48,187 nt of DNA, from NCBI GenBank assembly GCA_012517605.1, contig JAAYUS010000232.1, forward strand, positions 1 to 48,187. Reading direction: 5' to 3'. The stretch is from Bacteroidales bacterium. GTDB lineage: Bacteria; Bacteroidota; Bacteroidia; Bacteroidales; VadinHA17. Under the pieces are notes generated by a model, which searched no databases, was not told where the DNA came from, and was given only the letters and a program-made list of their open reading frames with translations. The position numbers and the translations under genes were made by a program. Below, piece by piece: positions 1 to 8,791 of this stretch. Position 1 is the stretch's first letter. Every line of letters starts with the position of its first letter.

Positions 1-41
1 AAAATTATGGGTTTAATCTTGTAGCGGTTGGATCAATTCTT

Positions 42-83
42 ACCCCCTTCCCGACCTTCCCCCAGGGGGGACGGAGACCTCCG
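42..83. repeat. C-run/G-run imperfect palindrome
   Basis: A C-rich half (42-65) is followed by a G-rich half (66-79) around the centre CCCCCAGGGGGG. A similar C-rich to G-rich element is at 47924-47962 at the other end of the window, which suggests a dispersed family. The function is unknown. Confidence 0.45.
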
Positions 84-218
84 ATTAAAGTTTTTCTCTG
101 TATTGATTTTTTTTCAAGTTTGGAATATTCCTATCCCGGGTTATCGGACAATCCATGTGTTAACATTTTCAAGAACCTTCAGAGTTGCAAAAAAAATCCT
201 GAATAAGCAATGAGATCA

Positions 219-261
219 TCTTTTCCCCCGTGGGGGAAATAAGAAAGGGGGTAAAACAAAG
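219..261. repeat. Palindromic repeat, copy A
   Basis: Positions 222-239 form a perfect 8-bp stem, TTTCCCCC / GGGGGAAA, around GT. It is followed by a tail reading AAGAAAGGGGGTAAAAC. The same arrangement recurs at 344-385 with a few changes, giving a direct repeat of about 42 bp. There is no coding potential. Confidence 0.55.
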
Positions 262-343
262 ATCGGGAATGATTGTAAAAACCAGCTGATCTTAACATTA
301 ACCCCTTACAGGCCCTACTATTGCATGACGGATTTTACCACTA

Positions 344-385
344 TCCTTTCCCCCATGGGTGAAAAAGAAAGGGGTTAAAAACAAC
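344..385. repeat. Palindromic repeat, copy B
   Basis: This is the second copy of the unit at 219-261: stem TTTCCCCC / GGGTGAAA (one mismatch) around AT at 347-364, then the tail AAGAAAGGGGTTAAAAAC. It ends about 27 bp before the stop codon of the minus-strand hydrolase gene. A related palindrome without the tail occurs at 29629-29648. Confidence 0.55.
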
Positions 386-411
386 GAGTCCACATCCTGT
401 AAAAGACCATA

Positions 412-2604
412 TTATTTATTCCCAACATCCAAAATGCTCAATGTGACATGCGACGGATTCGCAGCATCATGATAAATCCTGTGAGTGGCCTTCTGGAAAT
501 CATCTTCGGAGCATTTATAGATATTCACGAATTTCTGGGGATTCCTGTCAACAAGAGGGAACCATGAATTCTGAACCTGGACCATTATCCTGTGTCCTTT
601 TTTGAAGGTGTGTGCAACATCGGGTATCTGATATTTAACTTCAGTGACTTTCCCGGGAACAAAAGGTTCGGGCTTTTCAAAGCTGTTACGATATTTTCCC
701 CGGAAAACCTCCCCCCGGACAAGCATCTGGTATCCTCCCATCGGATAAGTGTTTTCTTCGTCTTCATATTGGAAATCAGGCGGGAAAACATCAATGAGCT
801 TTACAACATAGTCGGCATCTGTTCCTGTTGTCGATACAAAAAGATCAGCAACGATTGGTCCGGTCACTGTAATGTCGTCTGTCAGAACATCTGTCTGGTA
901 AACCATCACATCAGGTCTTCTTGAAGCAAACCTCTGGTCATCCGTCATATAGGCTTCGGTGCGGTTTGTGTGTACATCTTCGGTATATGGCACCGGATGC
1001 ATGGGATCGGAACAGTATTCATCGTATCCGGCCTTTCCTGAAGGCGAGGTGAACGAAGCATTTTCTGATGAGTGGAAATACAGATTCTTTGTAATTATAT
1101 TCTTTGGCGGCCATTCGGTAAAATCCTTCCATTCATTTGAACCTGTAACGAAAATAGTTGCTTCGGCGGGTTCCGTCTTTCCTTTTTCTTTCAGGTAATA
1201 ATTGAAGAAAGCTTTTTCGAGTTTTTGATATTTTTCATTTGCATCAAGTCCCCAGTAGACATTGCCCAGGTTCCTGCCGGTGCCGAAAGCCCACTGGCCG
1301 TGTGACCATGGTCCCATCACCAGAAAGTTCCGCGTTGCCGGAGGATTCTGTGTCTCAATAGCCTTGTAGGTGTTCAGGGCTCCATACAGATCTTCGGCGT
1401 CGAACCATCCGCCGACCGTCATTACAGCAGGAGTCACATTTTTAAGGTACTGACGGGGATCCCGGGCCTTCCAGAAGCTGTCATAATCGGGGTGAGCGAA
1501 GGCGTCGTTCCAGAATTTTACACTGTCGCCCAGGTATAGTGGTGCAATGTTCCTGATGGCGCCAAGGGAAAGAAAGAAATTGTAATTGTCAGGTTCGGGA
1601 TATACAAAACCCGGATTACCCCTTCTTGTGGGAGTCTTGAACTGTCTTCCGTTGCTGTAGTAGAAATTGAAGCAGTCCTGAAGGAAGAATGCCCCGTTAT
1701 GATGGAAATCGTCGCCGATGAACCAGGCTGTCACCGGCGCCTGGGGCGAAACAGCCTTTACAGCAGGATGGGCATTTATTATCCCCATTGTTGAATAGAA
1801 ACCGGGGTATGAGATCCCGAAAATTCCTACCCTTCCGTTATTATTGTTTACATTTTTAACAAGCCAGTCGACAGTATCCCAGGTATCCGTCGTTTCATCA
1901 ATGTCGGTATTTCCTTTTTTAACTGGAATAACTGGCCGGATATCCTCAAATTTGCCTTCGCTCATATATCTTCCCCTTACATCCTGAAAAACCATTATGT
2001 ATTCTTCCTCAGCATACCTGCTGTATAGCTGCATGAAGACATTGAAGTTGTCTGGACCTCCCGGTTCAATGTTATACGGTGTCCGGTTCAGAAGTATAGG
2101 GTGAGCGACATCATTGTTTCTTGGTGAATATATTGACGTGAAAAGCCTGACCCCGTCACGCATAGTGATATAGACTTCTTTCTTTTCATATTTTTCCTTA
2201 AGGGCTTCCTGGCTGTTCGAAGCGGCTTCGATTTTATCCCTTCCAAAGATGATTTCCGTTTTCCGGTCTCCCTGTTCAAGAAATCCGTTTATCCGGGTAT
2301 ATGAATCATTTACCTGGCCTTTGTATTTTACTCCTGTTGCTGTGTGGGTAAAATAAAAATCGGGGTAAATGAATGTCGTGGACGTTGAGGGAATTCCGAA
2401 TGCATTCTGGTCGGGGCTGTCCCAGGTTGATGTGTATCCGTCTCCTGAGGCTTTTACATGAACCGTCAGCCTTAATATTAATCCGTCAATATCAGCTTTT
2501 CCGTACCAGTCGCCTTCTATCGACTGGGGAAATGCCGCGGAAAGTGAAATCATCGTAAAAATGATTGCACAAAGCGCTTTGGGATAAAGGTGATTTGATT
2601 TCAT
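412..2604 (-). CDS. Secreted CocE/NonD family (S15-like) hydrolase
   Basis: This is a 730-residue alpha/beta hydrolase of the X-Pro dipeptidyl-peptidase / CocE esterase family, which cleaves acyl or N-acyl bonds of small substrates. The signal peptide ends near residue 27 (AAFPQS), so the enzyme acts outside the cytoplasm. Residues about 29-124 form a small beta-rich domain starting GDWYGKADIDG, as in other Bacteroidota hydrolases. The catalytic domain has the nucleophile elbow GISYPG (Ser265), the acid in GGWFD (Asp402) and His435 in GPWSHG. The last ~200 residues match the jelly-roll PepX_C domain. All three catalytic residues are present. It is the last gene of a five-gene minus-strand run, 16 bp after the thioesterase. 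The true substrate (peptide, glutaryl-amide or ester) cannot be told from sequence. Confidence 0.88.
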   Translation of the reverse strand: MKSNHLYPKALCAIIFTMISLSAAFPQSIEGDWYGKADIDGLILRLTVHVKASGDGYTSTWDSPDQNAFGIPSTSTTFIYPDFYFTHTATGVKYKGQVNDSYTRINGFLEQGDRKTEIIFGRDKIEAASNSQEALKEKYEKKEVYITMRDGVRLFTSIYSPRNNDVAHPILLNRTPYNIEPGGPDNFNVFMQLYSRYAEEEYIMVFQDVRGRYMSEGKFEDIRPVIPVKKGNTDIDETTDTWDTVDWLVKNVNNNNGRVGIFGISYPGFYSTMGIINAHPAVKAVSPQAPVTAWFIGDDFHHNGAFFLQDCFNFYYSNGRQFKTPTRRGNPGFVYPEPDNYNFFLSLGAIRNIAPLYLGDSVKFWNDAFAHPDYDSFWKARDPRQYLKNVTPAVMTVGGWFDAEDLYGALNTYKAIETQNPPATRNFLVMGPWSHGQWAFGTGRNLGNVYWGLDANEKYQKLEKAFFNYYLKEKGKTEPAEATIFVTGSNEWKDFTEWPPKNIITKNLYFHSSENASFTSPSGKAGYDEYCSDPMHPVPYTEDVHTNRTEAYMTDDQRFASRRPDVMVYQTDVLTDDITVTGPIVADLFVSTTGTDADYVVKLIDVFPPDFQYEDEENTYPMGGYQMLVRGEVFRGKYRNSFEKPEPFVPGKVTEVKYQIPDVAHTFKKGHRIMVQVQNSWFPLVDRNPQKFVNIYKCSEDDFQKATHRIYHDAANPSHVTLSILDVGNK

Positions 2605-2620
2605 TTTGGTTTTTTAAAGT

Positions 2621-3037
2621 TTATTCAAGACCCAGTTGTTTGATCAGTTCAGCAGGGAAAACCGGCTTTCCGTTCCTGGTGGCGGCCGTTGTTATCTTAG
2701 CTTTGACGATCAGCTTGTTGTCGGGTATCCTGTAAATTTCCTGATAGAAGACGATCCTTACGTTTCCTTCCCTTGCCATATTTACTGTTACAACAAATGA
2801 ATCGCGGCTTCGTAAAGGATACTTGTATTCTATCTCGACCTTTGTCACGATAAGATCAAGCCCCTCATCATGAAGTGCGGCAAAGCTTATTCCCTTCGAG
2901 ACAAGGAATTCATGGCGGGCATGCTCAAGGTAATGCTGGTAATTGGCATTATTAACAACACCCTGTAAATCACATTCATAATCCCTTACCCGGAATTCAA
3001 CACTATGCATGTTCCCGGTCCTTTCCATTGGTTTCAT
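2621..3037 (-). CDS. YbgC/FadM-type acyl-CoA thioesterase (hotdog fold)
   Basis: This 138-residue single-domain hotdog protein resembles 4-hydroxybenzoyl-CoA thioesterase / YbgC. The signature around Asp23, YECDLQGVVNNANYQHYLEHAR, is preserved: Asp in the active site and the long helix that follows. It should hydrolyse acyl-CoA thioesters in the cytoplasm. The length is normal for the family. The ATG at 3037 is used here, but Met10 (MHSVEF) would also fit because family members usually begin a few residues before the first strand. It sits 52 bp after the GH38 gene and 16 bp before the CocE-type gene, so it is probably co-transcribed. There is no obvious metabolic link to its sugar-related neighbours. 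Confidence 0.85.
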   Translation of the reverse strand: MKPMERTGNMHSVEFRVRDYECDLQGVVNNANYQHYLEHARHEFLVSKGISFAALHDEGLDLIVTKVEIEYKYPLRSRDSFVVTVNMAREGNVRIVFYQEIYRIPDNKLIVKAKITTAATRNGKPVFPAELIKQLGLE

Positions 3038-3089
3038 TAATATTTATGATTATAAGGCTGCAATTTACAAAGTTTATTTTCCGGTACCC

Positions 3090-6000
3090 TTAATCAATCC
3101 CGACAAGAAAAAATTTTGATTCATGCGGTTTCAGGATATTCAAACTCCTGCCGGTGGGTTTGCCTGCAGGATCTGCTTCAGTAATGACCAGTTTCCGGCC
3201 AGTCAGCCCGTTGTAAAGTTCAGGTACTGTCTCATTCCCTTCGGTCTCCCTCATTTGCACAAGCAGAGACTTTCCGTCATCTGCAGGACGGGAGCTTATA
3301 AGAATTACGTTACCCGGCCATCCTTCAATGAATGATCCTGAATCCATGTTGTCACCGGTACCATTTCCGGGAAGGATCCTTGTGAGAAAAGGTACTCGGG
3401 AGCCCCATCCGAATCTAGTAGCGAAACTTCCCGAAACATCATCTGACGAAGTAAGGTAATATGTCCAGGTATGTCCTCCCCTCTGGTCGGCATTGAAATT
3501 TGTCACCCAGTAATTGTTCATCGGCCATGAGAAAATGCTGGTTGTCTGAGGCATCGCACCGGCCCTGTATCTTCCTGTATTTATTGCCCCGAACTGCATA
3601 AGGGGCATTTCAGCGCATCCCATTACCAGCTGGGCATTCTGGTTCTTTACTGATGTGAAATTCTGAACCGTGTACCAGTCGTTTGAAGATCCTGTTATCT
3701 GATCTTTTCCGGTTTCTATAATTCCGCCCTGCACTTCGGTAAAATGCCTTCCATCATTCAGATACAACGGGAAGGCGATATAGAAGCTCTCTGGATCCGT
3801 AATGCTTTTCTTTACAATTGAGCAAACAGCTTCAAGTCTTTTTTCAGTATTATATAAACGGAACTCTATTGAATACCCGGCCGGATTGACTGCCGTTTCA
3901 GATTCTCCGCGGAAAATAATGCTGTTAAAGACAGGTCCTTCAGCCGCTGATTCGAACCAGACAGTATCAAGTCCCAGCCTTCTGAAGTCAACAAGCTTTT
4001 TGCTTTCCATCTGGCTTCTGTTTCCCAGCTGTTCAAGGATAAATTCAGCCAGGCCGTATTTTGAATTTTTATCAACAAGTTCAAGCTGAATGTCTTTGTC
4101 GAACCAGGAACTTAAAGTACCGCGCGAATAGTCCGGAACAATACTGTACCATTTATTTTCAAGCAGCTGAGGCTTCTCCGTTTTTATCCGGGATGATTTT
4201 TCATCCAGCGGACGGATAATGTATTTCCTGTAACCGAATGCCGGCACCGTGTCGAGCCATATTGCCCAATATGTTCCGTCAGCCCTGTGGGAAAGAGCCT
4301 GTGCGGGAATGCGGTTTCCCGACCTGTCAAAAACACCTGCCTCGCTGTTAAGAGGAACAATCTGGTGATCGATATATACTACTGTAAGTCCTGACCTGCT
4401 CCAGTTAAGTGAGTTGAATACAACAAGGGAAGGCTCTTTTTCTCTTTTGAACAATGACTGGAGAAGCCCCATCGCATCTTCACCAAGTGAGGCCGCCCTC
4501 CTGTTTGCTTCCCAGGCATACGATTCCTTCATGGCGCGTTGTTCCATTGTCGGCTGGCTGAGTGGTTCCCTCACGCTTTCCGAATAACCAGTGGTATGTT
4601 CTGTATAGAACAGCAAGGCATCATTTACAAGTCGGGGTTTACATGCAACCTGCTCCGGAATGTCAATGCCGGCAATGGCTGCCATCGACAGCGCTCCGGT
4701 ATTTGCGATCAGAGAGGCAGCTGTCTTTCTTGTGACCGATGTTTCCCTTGCAGAAGCACCGAATCCGTCGGTCCACCAGTCGGGCCAGGCGCCCCTTATA
4801 ACCGGGAATTCGCTTCCATGTTCCTTCTCCATTCTGCTGAAAAAGGAGACCGCTGTTGATGTTGATAATTTAGGCCATTCAAAGACCTCATCCCACTTCC
4901 TTATCATATCGCTTGCTATGGTTGATGGAGGGGAATTGTCGGTCAGATAGCCTGAAAGCTGTATCGCCATATCCTCGTAAGGATAATTCAGTTTTTCAAG
5001 GTTACGCAGATAATTCAGGAGGTTGTAGCGGAACTTATCCAGGTCGCCGCTTTGTATCTCAAAGACGGTGTTCCCGGTCATATAATGCTCAGCCCTGAAT
5101 GTCAGGATCCTGTTGCCCGATGGAGATTCCCACCAGAACATGGTAGGCTTGTCAAAGCAGATGAGAGCCCTGTGGCCATGTGTTCCCATGTTCAGGTATT
5201 TGATGCCGAGCTGGTTGAAGTAGTCGTTCATGCACCAGCCGATACCGTTTACATCGTTCTGCATGGCAAGGGTGACGGGTATCCCCTTATCTCTTATCCT
5301 TCCTGCTGCCGCCAGGGATGATGCCAGGATCTGTTCGTCGGGGATCTCATCGAAATTGAAATACATGCCGGTTACTTCAATCCGGCCTTCACGGATCCTT
5401 TTAATCAGCCTTTCGACCTGAGCCGGAGGCCTCGATTTCAGATATTCATCGACAGGCCATGATGCTTCACATGTCCATCGGAACCTGGCATTATCAGGAA
5501 AACTGTCGGTGGCGTCGCAATAGTCGAGGGCATAATCTATATAGCGAAGGTGCTCGGCAAGTATTTCGGTCTGCGACCTTGTATAACCGATATCAGTATG
5601 TGAATGCTGTATGAAACTCAAATTCCATTTTCGTACCGGATCAAGCGTGACCTGACCTTTGGCAGTAAAATCGCCGGCAACGACTTTTAGGTTTATTTTC
5701 GTAGGTTTTGATACCTGTGGCAGCCCGGCATCGACTTTATTATAGCCAAATTTCAGCATCGATTGTGCAACGAGTTTATTGTTTGCGTAAATGCTGCATT
5801 CGGAATCATTGCCGAAATAAAAAACCGCGACTTCAACAAGCTGCAGACGGGCGTTGTCTTTTTTCAGGATGGCAGGGAAAGCATTAAGGGTTATCCCTGT
5901 TTTTATCTGCTTCTTGAATGTCATATACCAGGAAGTCAGATGTGCATTGCCTCCGGTAACCTTTATGTTAAGTGGTTTACCTTCCCGCAGTTTTTCACTG

Positions 6001-6458
6001 GGTATCCTCAGTATCATGTATCCGTGATGATTTCCGTGCTGGTCTGTCATTATCGCATTGAAAGCCAGTGAAGAGCCGTCATCAGAATCTATTTTCCATT
6101 CTTTCCTGCCGTCAGAATAAAAAGTGAATTTGTTGTTGAGGCTTGTAGTCAAAACCATTGGCGCCAGACCGGTATTGCTGCCTATTGCTGTCACCCAAAT
6201 GAAAGCTGCATACTTCTTTTTTCCGGCCGGAACGGGTTTGTCTGTTTCCCATTCCATAAAATCAGTGCCGTTTTCAGCTCTTACAATCATGCACTCCCTG
6301 AAACCCGGAATGCACGAATGATAATCGTAATCAGTTCCGGCTATTTTTACGTTATACCCGTTTACCAGTTCATCTTCTGATGATATGAACGACTGGCTTT
6401 TAAGATGTATCACATCTGCAAAAAGCAATAATACCGCGATTATCAATGACTTCTTCAT
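3090..6458 (-). CDS. Secreted glycoside hydrolase family 38 protein (alpha-mannosidase-like)
   Basis: This 1122-residue exported protein has a signal peptide (residues 1-22, ending LKSQS). Residues about 24-275 form an N-terminal beta-rich region. A GH38-like catalytic domain follows, beginning with IQHSHTDIGYT (His285, His287, Asp289), the metal-binding start of the family. Asp402 in LAMQNDVNG is at the expected place of the catalytic nucleophile. Large beta domains fill the C-terminal half. GH38 enzymes remove alpha-linked mannose from glycans with a divalent metal. The N-terminal extension and the divergent nucleophile motif make this a remote member, so the substrate is uncertain. It begins 8 bp after the phosphomannose-isomerase-like gene, which fits mannoside degradation followed by mannose-6-phosphate use. 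Confidence 0.8.
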   Translation of the reverse strand: MKKSLIIAVLLLFADVIHLKSQSFISSEDELVNGYNVKIAGTDYDYHSCIPGFRECMIVRAENGTDFMEWETDKPVPAGKKKYAAFIWVTAIGSNTGLAPMVLTTSLNNKFTFYSDGRKEWKIDSDDGSSLAFNAIMTDQHGNHHGYMILRIPSEKLREGKPLNIKVTGGNAHLTSWYMTFKKQIKTGITLNAFPAILKKDNARLQLVEVAVFYFGNDSECSIYANNKLVAQSMLKFGYNKVDAGLPQVSKPTKINLKVVAGDFTAKGQVTLDPVRKWNLSFIQHSHTDIGYTRSQTEILAEHLRYIDYALDYCDATDSFPDNARFRWTCEASWPVDEYLKSRPPAQVERLIKRIREGRIEVTGMYFNFDEIPDEQILASSLAAAGRIRDKGIPVTLAMQNDVNGIGWCMNDYFNQLGIKYLNMGTHGHRALICFDKPTMFWWESPSGNRILTFRAEHYMTGNTVFEIQSGDLDKFRYNLLNYLRNLEKLNYPYEDMAIQLSGYLTDNSPPSTIASDMIRKWDEVFEWPKLSTSTAVSFFSRMEKEHGSEFPVIRGAWPDWWTDGFGASARETSVTRKTAASLIANTGALSMAAIAGIDIPEQVACKPRLVNDALLFYTEHTTGYSESVREPLSQPTMEQRAMKESYAWEANRRAASLGEDAMGLLQSLFKREKEPSLVVFNSLNWSRSGLTVVYIDHQIVPLNSEAGVFDRSGNRIPAQALSHRADGTYWAIWLDTVPAFGYRKYIIRPLDEKSSRIKTEKPQLLENKWYSIVPDYSRGTLSSWFDKDIQLELVDKNSKYGLAEFILEQLGNRSQMESKKLVDFRRLGLDTVWFESAAEGPVFNSIIFRGESETAVNPAGYSIEFRLYNTEKRLEAVCSIVKKSITDPESFYIAFPLYLNDGRHFTEVQGGIIETGKDQITGSSNDWYTVQNFTSVKNQNAQLVMGCAEMPLMQFGAINTGRYRAGAMPQTTSIFSWPMNNYWVTNFNADQRGGHTWTYYLTSSDDVSGSFATRFGWGSRVPFLTRILPGNGTGDNMDSGSFIEGWPGNVILISSRPADDGKSLLVQMRETEGNETVPELYNGLTGRKLVITEADPAGKPTGRSLNILKPHESKFFLVGID

Positions 6459-6466
6459 AGGTTCGA

Positions 6467-8200
6467 TTATTTTACAAAAGCTGAAACGAGAACTGCTTCT
6501 TCATGCGATCTGTTTATAACCCTTATGCTTTCTGCTGCTGCCGGAACAACAAAAGTCTCGGCAAAGCTGAAATTCCGGCTGAGGCCTGATGATGTCAGGA
6601 CCTCGATCTCTTCGCCACCCGTAAGGTTCATTACAAGGCATTTATTTCCTGTTTTTATTTCCTTTTCGCCCGTAATATGATACCTGTTTACATCGTACAA
6701 GTGCGTTTCGTGAGTGGGAAGATGATAATGCCTCCAGTCTCTGCCTGATGAAATAAGAACTGGTCTGGAAATTAATTTTTCTTCCACAACCGGACCTTTT
6801 CTGTCAAAATAAAGGTTATCCATACCCCTTTCAATGTTGAGAGGCCGTGGCTTGCCGTCAAGATCAGGCCTCAGCCAGTCGTACATTTTGAAGGTGAAGA
6901 TATAGGGAGTGGAGCTTATTTCAAGAACAAGATTATTTCTTCCCGAACCGTGTATAGTTCCATATGGTATCAGCAGGAGATCATGTTTTTTGACCAGGTG
7001 ACTCATAACGAATTTATCTATATCTGCTGGCCTGCCGGTGACCTGGCTTTCTTCAAGTTCTTTCCGGAATTCATCCGGAACGGTGTCTTCGCTGAATCCG
7101 AGGTAGACGACGGCATTATCCTTTGTGTCGAGGATGTAATATGCTTCTTCCTGTGTAAAATCCTCACCGAAATGCTGTTTCATGTACCCTGGACGGGGAT
7201 GGCACTGAATCGACAGGTTTCCGCCGTCAAAGGTGTCGAGGAAGTCAAAGCGGATGGGGAATTCATTTCCGAACCTTGAATGGCAGTCGCCAAGCACGGC
7301 ACCGCCCTCGAGAAACATCAGGCAGTCGAACGATACCTCAAGCAACCTGGAAGAGCTTTCAATAAGCAGGCCGTTTTCCGGTGTTATTAGTTCATACGAC
7401 CATGCATAGTTCGGAACATCCTTCCCAAGCCCGGGGATATTGTTCCTTATCCAGCTTCCTCCCCATGCTCCCGGCTCGAACCACGGTCTTGCCCTGAAAA
7501 TGTTTCGTGCCATCTCACCGAGTGTCTGCCTGAGAATTGACGCTTCCATCCAGACAGGTGCAGAGCGGTTCTGGCCGTCAATATAAGTATCAGTGAATGG
7601 CAGCAATTTCTCCTTGTGCCTGTTCAGGACAATCCATTCGACAAAGTAGAAATACTTGTACATTTCCCTGAAGTCTGAAGGAGATGATAGTCCGAGGTTT
7701 GCCATTTCGCCCCTTCGTGCTGCAGCAAGTATCTCGTTTTTGGGGATGTCGATATAAATCAGAAAGCCGGGCAGGGGAACCAGGGAGGCACCGGGACCAA
7801 TGACAAAATTTATGTCACATTCAGGATCAGGCATGTAGGAATCCTTTTTCCCCGGGATAAGGAAATCCTCCAGGGAAAGAGATGTTCTTTTACCGAAAAG
7901 AGGATCTTTTCCTCCAAGGAAAGGTTCTGTAATTTCCCTTATCTTATGCTCAGGGAGATAATAATCCTTAAAACTTTTCCATGAGCTGCTGATGCCTTTT
8001 CTTTCAAGTATCTTTTTAATGTTTTCACGGAAAACATCAAATCCGGCACCATTAAATCCGTCGACAACGACAAAATCATGCTTTCCAATACGTTCAGAAA
8101 GAGATTCAAATCCCTCGGAGATATTGTTGTCCCCAATTCTGTAAGAGGGATAAATATCATATTTCCCATTCCGGGAAGGTGGCTTTATCAGGGGCAGCAA
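6467..8200 (-). CDS. Class I mannose-6-phosphate isomerase-like protein with kinase-like N-terminal domain
   Basis: This is a 577-residue cytoplasmic protein. Its C-terminal half (about 220-577) is a type I phosphomannose isomerase cupin. The zinc ligands appear as Gln332 and His334 (IQCHPRPGY), Glu351 (TQEEAYYILD) and His417 (IPYGTIHGSG). The reaction is interconversion of mannose-6-P and fructose-6-P. The first ~200 residues look like a P-loop kinase of the uridine-kinase type, but the loop reads DGFNGAGFD and lacks the Gly-Lys-Ser/Thr of Walker A, so it should not bind nucleotide normally. The start is TTG, since no ATG is available; it lies 7 bp after the CoA-binding protein gene. Location beside the GH38 mannosidase supports a role in mannose use. 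Confidence 0.8.
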   Translation of the reverse strand: MLPLIKPPSRNGKYDIYPSYRIGDNNISEGFESLSERIGKHDFVVVDGFNGAGFDVFRENIKKILERKGISSSWKSFKDYYLPEHKIREITEPFLGGKDPLFGKRTSLSLEDFLIPGKKDSYMPDPECDINFVIGPGASLVPLPGFLIYIDIPKNEILAAARRGEMANLGLSSPSDFREMYKYFYFVEWIVLNRHKEKLLPFTDTYIDGQNRSAPVWMEASILRQTLGEMARNIFRARPWFEPGAWGGSWIRNNIPGLGKDVPNYAWSYELITPENGLLIESSSRLLEVSFDCLMFLEGGAVLGDCHSRFGNEFPIRFDFLDTFDGGNLSIQCHPRPGYMKQHFGEDFTQEEAYYILDTKDNAVVYLGFSEDTVPDEFRKELEESQVTGRPADIDKFVMSHLVKKHDLLLIPYGTIHGSGRNNLVLEISSTPYIFTFKMYDWLRPDLDGKPRPLNIERGMDNLYFDRKGPVVEEKLISRPVLISSGRDWRHYHLPTHETHLYDVNRYHITGEKEIKTGNKCLVMNLTGGEEIEVLTSSGLSRNFSFAETFVVPAAAESIRVINRSHEEAVLVSAFVK

Positions 8201-8207
8201 GGGATCC

Positions 8208-8657
8208 TTATTTTGGGAACCGGCCGAAGAATTTTCTTAATCCGGCATGAAATTTATGTATGCTGTGTGGTTTATAATGCATAAGGATACATTCCTTTGT
8301 TATGTAATTTATGCCTGAACCTTCAAGTTCCTTTAGAGCTTCCTTCGATTCTGCCATCTGCTGTATCCATATCTGCTTTATTCCCTTTGTTTTTGCATCC
8401 CGTATGACGCTGGCAGTCTGGTTTTTGCCGGTCATGACAATAAGCCCCCTGACATTATCGGGGAGGCTCATTATGTCTTTATAAACCGTGCAACCATGAA
8501 TTTCCTCAGCATAGGGGTTAACGGGAATAACGTTCATTCCTTTTTCCTTCAGTTCCCTGAATGCAGCGAAGCCAAATTTTTTGGGATTGCGTGAAACTCC
8601 GGCCATTGCAATGGGTTCAGATCCGAGAAATTCTTCAATTTGTTTCCGGGTAACCAT
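8208..8657 (-). CDS. CoA-binding domain protein (YccU/CoA_binding_2)
   Basis: This 149-residue Rossmann-fold protein belongs to the CoA-binding family of succinyl-CoA-synthetase-like domains. Recognisable segments are GVSRNPKKFGFAAFRELK near residue 20, VIPVNPYAEEIHG near 40, and IKQIWIQQ near 93. Homologues bind CoA or acyl-CoA, but their cell role is not established. The ATG at 8657 gives the usual family length. It is the first gene of the minus-strand run to 412 and is divergent from the MFS gene at 8792, with 134 bp between the two starts. Confidence 0.85.
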   Translation of the reverse strand: MVTRKQIEEFLGSEPIAMAGVSRNPKKFGFAAFRELKEKGMNVIPVNPYAEEIHGCTVYKDIMSLPDNVRGLIVMTGKNQTASVIRDAKTKGIKQIWIQQMAESKEALKELEGSGINYITKECILMHYKPHSIHKFHAGLRKFFGRFPK

Positions 8658-8791
8658 AGATAGTTTGATTTTAGTTAAAAAGACTGATCCTGTGAAATTT
8701 CGGTTAGTAAGTATAAAGACTTAAAATTACGATAAAAAAAACAACCAAGAATATTTTTTATTTATTTGGCAGGGGTTAACCTGTAAAACCT

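Larger units (their letters stand above)
1..411. other. Gene-free left end with C/G-rich palindromic repeats
   Basis: No convincing coding sequence is visible in these 411 bases. A 61-codon open frame at 28-213 has no recognisable protein features. The stretch holds three C/G-rich elements: a polypyrimidine/purine palindrome at 42-83 and two copies of a palindrome with a shared A/G-rich tail at 219-261 and 344-385. They lie downstream of the stop codon of the CocE-type hydrolase, so they could act as transcript ends, but none has the classical stem plus T-run. Confidence 0.6.

Noticed and set aside
28-213. 61-codon open frame at the left end
   Set aside because: It runs through a C/G-rich palindrome, has no recognisable protein features, and its first 'start' follows no promoter-like sequence.
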